Translations under genes and position numbers: made by a program
From: Thermoplasmata archaeon
GTDB taxonomy: Archaea > Thermoplasmatota > Thermoplasmata > RBG-16-68-12
Length of the DNA stretch: 11,961 nt
NCBI GenBank assembly: GCA_021788795.1
Contig: JAJYKG010000045.1
Coordinates: 1 to 11,961, forward strand
Direction: 5' to 3'
Notes under the pieces: model-generated
Seen by the model: the letters and a program-made list of their open reading frames with translations, nothing else
Told to the model about the DNA's origin: nothing
Database searches by the model: none
Shown here: piece by piece, positions 11,213 through 11,961 of the stretch
How the letters are laid out: each line of letters starts with the position of its first letter
How positions within the stretch are numbered: the stretch's first letter is position 1

Positions 11213-11961
11213 TCACGCTTTGCGGTGGGCGGCCAGGTCCGGGAACGCGCCTTCCTTCTCCAGGAGCTTGCGCTTCGTCGCGGGCCCGCCCGCGCCGCCG
11301 TAGTTGCCCACGCCGCCGGCCGCGGGCACGACGCGGTGGCACGGGACGACCAGGATCGCGGGGTTCTTCGCGCAGACGTTCCCGACCGCGCGGGACGCGT
11401 GGGGCTCCCCGATCAGGCGCGCGAGGTCGCCGTACGTGACCACCTCGCCCGGGGGGATCGTCCGCAGGCGCTCGAGGACCTTGCGCTCGAACGGGGTGAC
11501 GTCGAGGTCCAGGGGGATGTCCTGGAGGTCGTCCTCGCCGGTGGCCAGGTGGTTGAGGACCCGGGACAGGTACGGATGGTCCTCCCCGTGCGGCTCCTTC
11601 GGTGGCTTCGCGGCCAGGGACACGGCCGCGATGCGGTCGCCGCGGACGGTCATGCTCACGAAGAGCCCGAGGTCTTCGCTGAACTTCGCGTAGAGGTGGA
11701 GGGCTTCCGCGCCCGCCGCCTTGGGTCCCTGCTCCTCTTGGAGCAGGCGCATGCGGACGACGGGGGCGAGGGCCCGCACGAGCTGGGATTCCGCGGCTTT
11801 CAGGTGCTCCTCGAACGTGCTCCGCGCGATCCCGAGGCCTTGCGCGACCTCGCCCGTGGTCACCTTCCGCGGCGCGTCGTAGTAGCCGGCCTCGAGCGCC
11901 GCGAGGATGGACTGCCCTTGGCGACGGGTCAGGGAGGGGAGCAGGAGCCCGGAGGCGAGGA
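11213..11961 (-). CDS. HTH_10 (Bat-type) DNA-binding domain fused to O6-alkylguanine-DNA alkyltransferase (5' part beyond window)
   Basis: The frame stays open from the right edge to TGA at 11213. The N-terminal visible part is a bacterio-opsin activator-type HTH: LTRRQGQSILAALEAGYYDA, then PRKVTTGEVAQGLGIARSTF and EEHLKAAESQLV (coordinates 11932 down to 11777). A linker leads to an alkyltransferase N-terminal domain (LHLYAKFSEDLGLFVSM) and a complete catalytic domain: TPFERKVLERLRTIPPGEVV, TYGDLARLIGEPHASRAVG, active-site PCHRV (11330-11344, acceptor Cys codon 11339-11341) and GNYGGAGGPATKRKLLEKEG. The catalytic domain takes the alkyl group from O6-alkylguanine onto its Cys in a suicidal repair reaction. 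Joining it to a sequence-specific HTH suggests a repair protein that also regulates genes, analogous to bacterial Ada, or uses the HTH to hold DNA. A GTG at 11863 could start a shorter product but would cut the HTH in half. Confidence 0.88.
   Translation of the reverse strand, partial: LASGLLLPSLTRRQGQSILAALEAGYYDAPRKVTTGEVAQGLGIARSTFEEHLKAAESQLVRALAPVVRMRLLQEEQGPKAAGAEALHLYAKFSEDLGLFVSMTVRGDRIAAVSLAAKPPKEPHGEDHPYLSRVLNHLATGEDDLQDIPLDLDVTPFERKVLERLRTIPPGEVVTYGDLARLIGEPHASRAVGNVCAKNPAILVVPCHRVVPAAGGVGNYGGAGGPATKRKLLEKEGAFPDLAAHRKA

Overview
The window looks like a high-GC (visually about two-thirds G+C) archaeal chromosome fragment, most likely a Thermoplasmatota-type euryarchaeon; this is inference. 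Supporting it are a Bat-type HTH_10 DNA-binding domain, a stand-alone Rab/Ras-like GTPase, a secreted beta-helix protein with an archaeal-style 'GTGTPSDPY' N-terminal signature, and the promoter layout: isolated AT-rich TATA-like boxes about 26-45 nt before first genes that lack a Shine-Dalgarno, whereas internal operon genes do have one. No tRNA, rRNA, CRISPR array, transposase or integrase was seen. Genes are tightly packed, and no gene-free stretch exceeds about 205 nt with the starts chosen here.

Layout. 1-2628 (+): an ABC-2 type exporter operon made of a permease (left end cut off), an ATPase, a second six-helix permease, and a four-helix membrane protein whose frame is broken. 2639-3202 (-): small GTPase. 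3393-3860 (+): five-helix membrane protein. 3879-4001 (-): a 40-residue single-helix protein. 4051-5167 (-): a two-gene operon of a four-helix membrane protein and a TetR repressor, with a near-perfect palindromic operator between the TATA-like box and the first start codon. 5392-6537 (+): secreted parallel beta-helix protein. 6596-8378 (+): flavin amine oxidase followed by a TIGR04076-type protein. 8460-10578 (-): class I/II aminotransferase and an ornithine cyclodeaminase/alanine dehydrogenase-family enzyme separated by one base. 10673-11053 (-): small Cys/His-rich protein. 11213-11961 (-): HTH_10 domain fused to an O6-alkylguanine-DNA alkyltransferase, running off the right edge.

How the genes fit together. 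The exporter genes should form one complex. The TetR operon looks self-repressed. The aminotransferase and dehydrogenase probably act on a common amino acid/2-oxo acid pair. The HTH-alkyltransferase fusion is the most unusual item: its architecture recalls bacterial Ada (alkyl acceptor plus DNA-binding regulator) but uses an archaeal HTH family. The other genes are single-function units with no visible pathway link.
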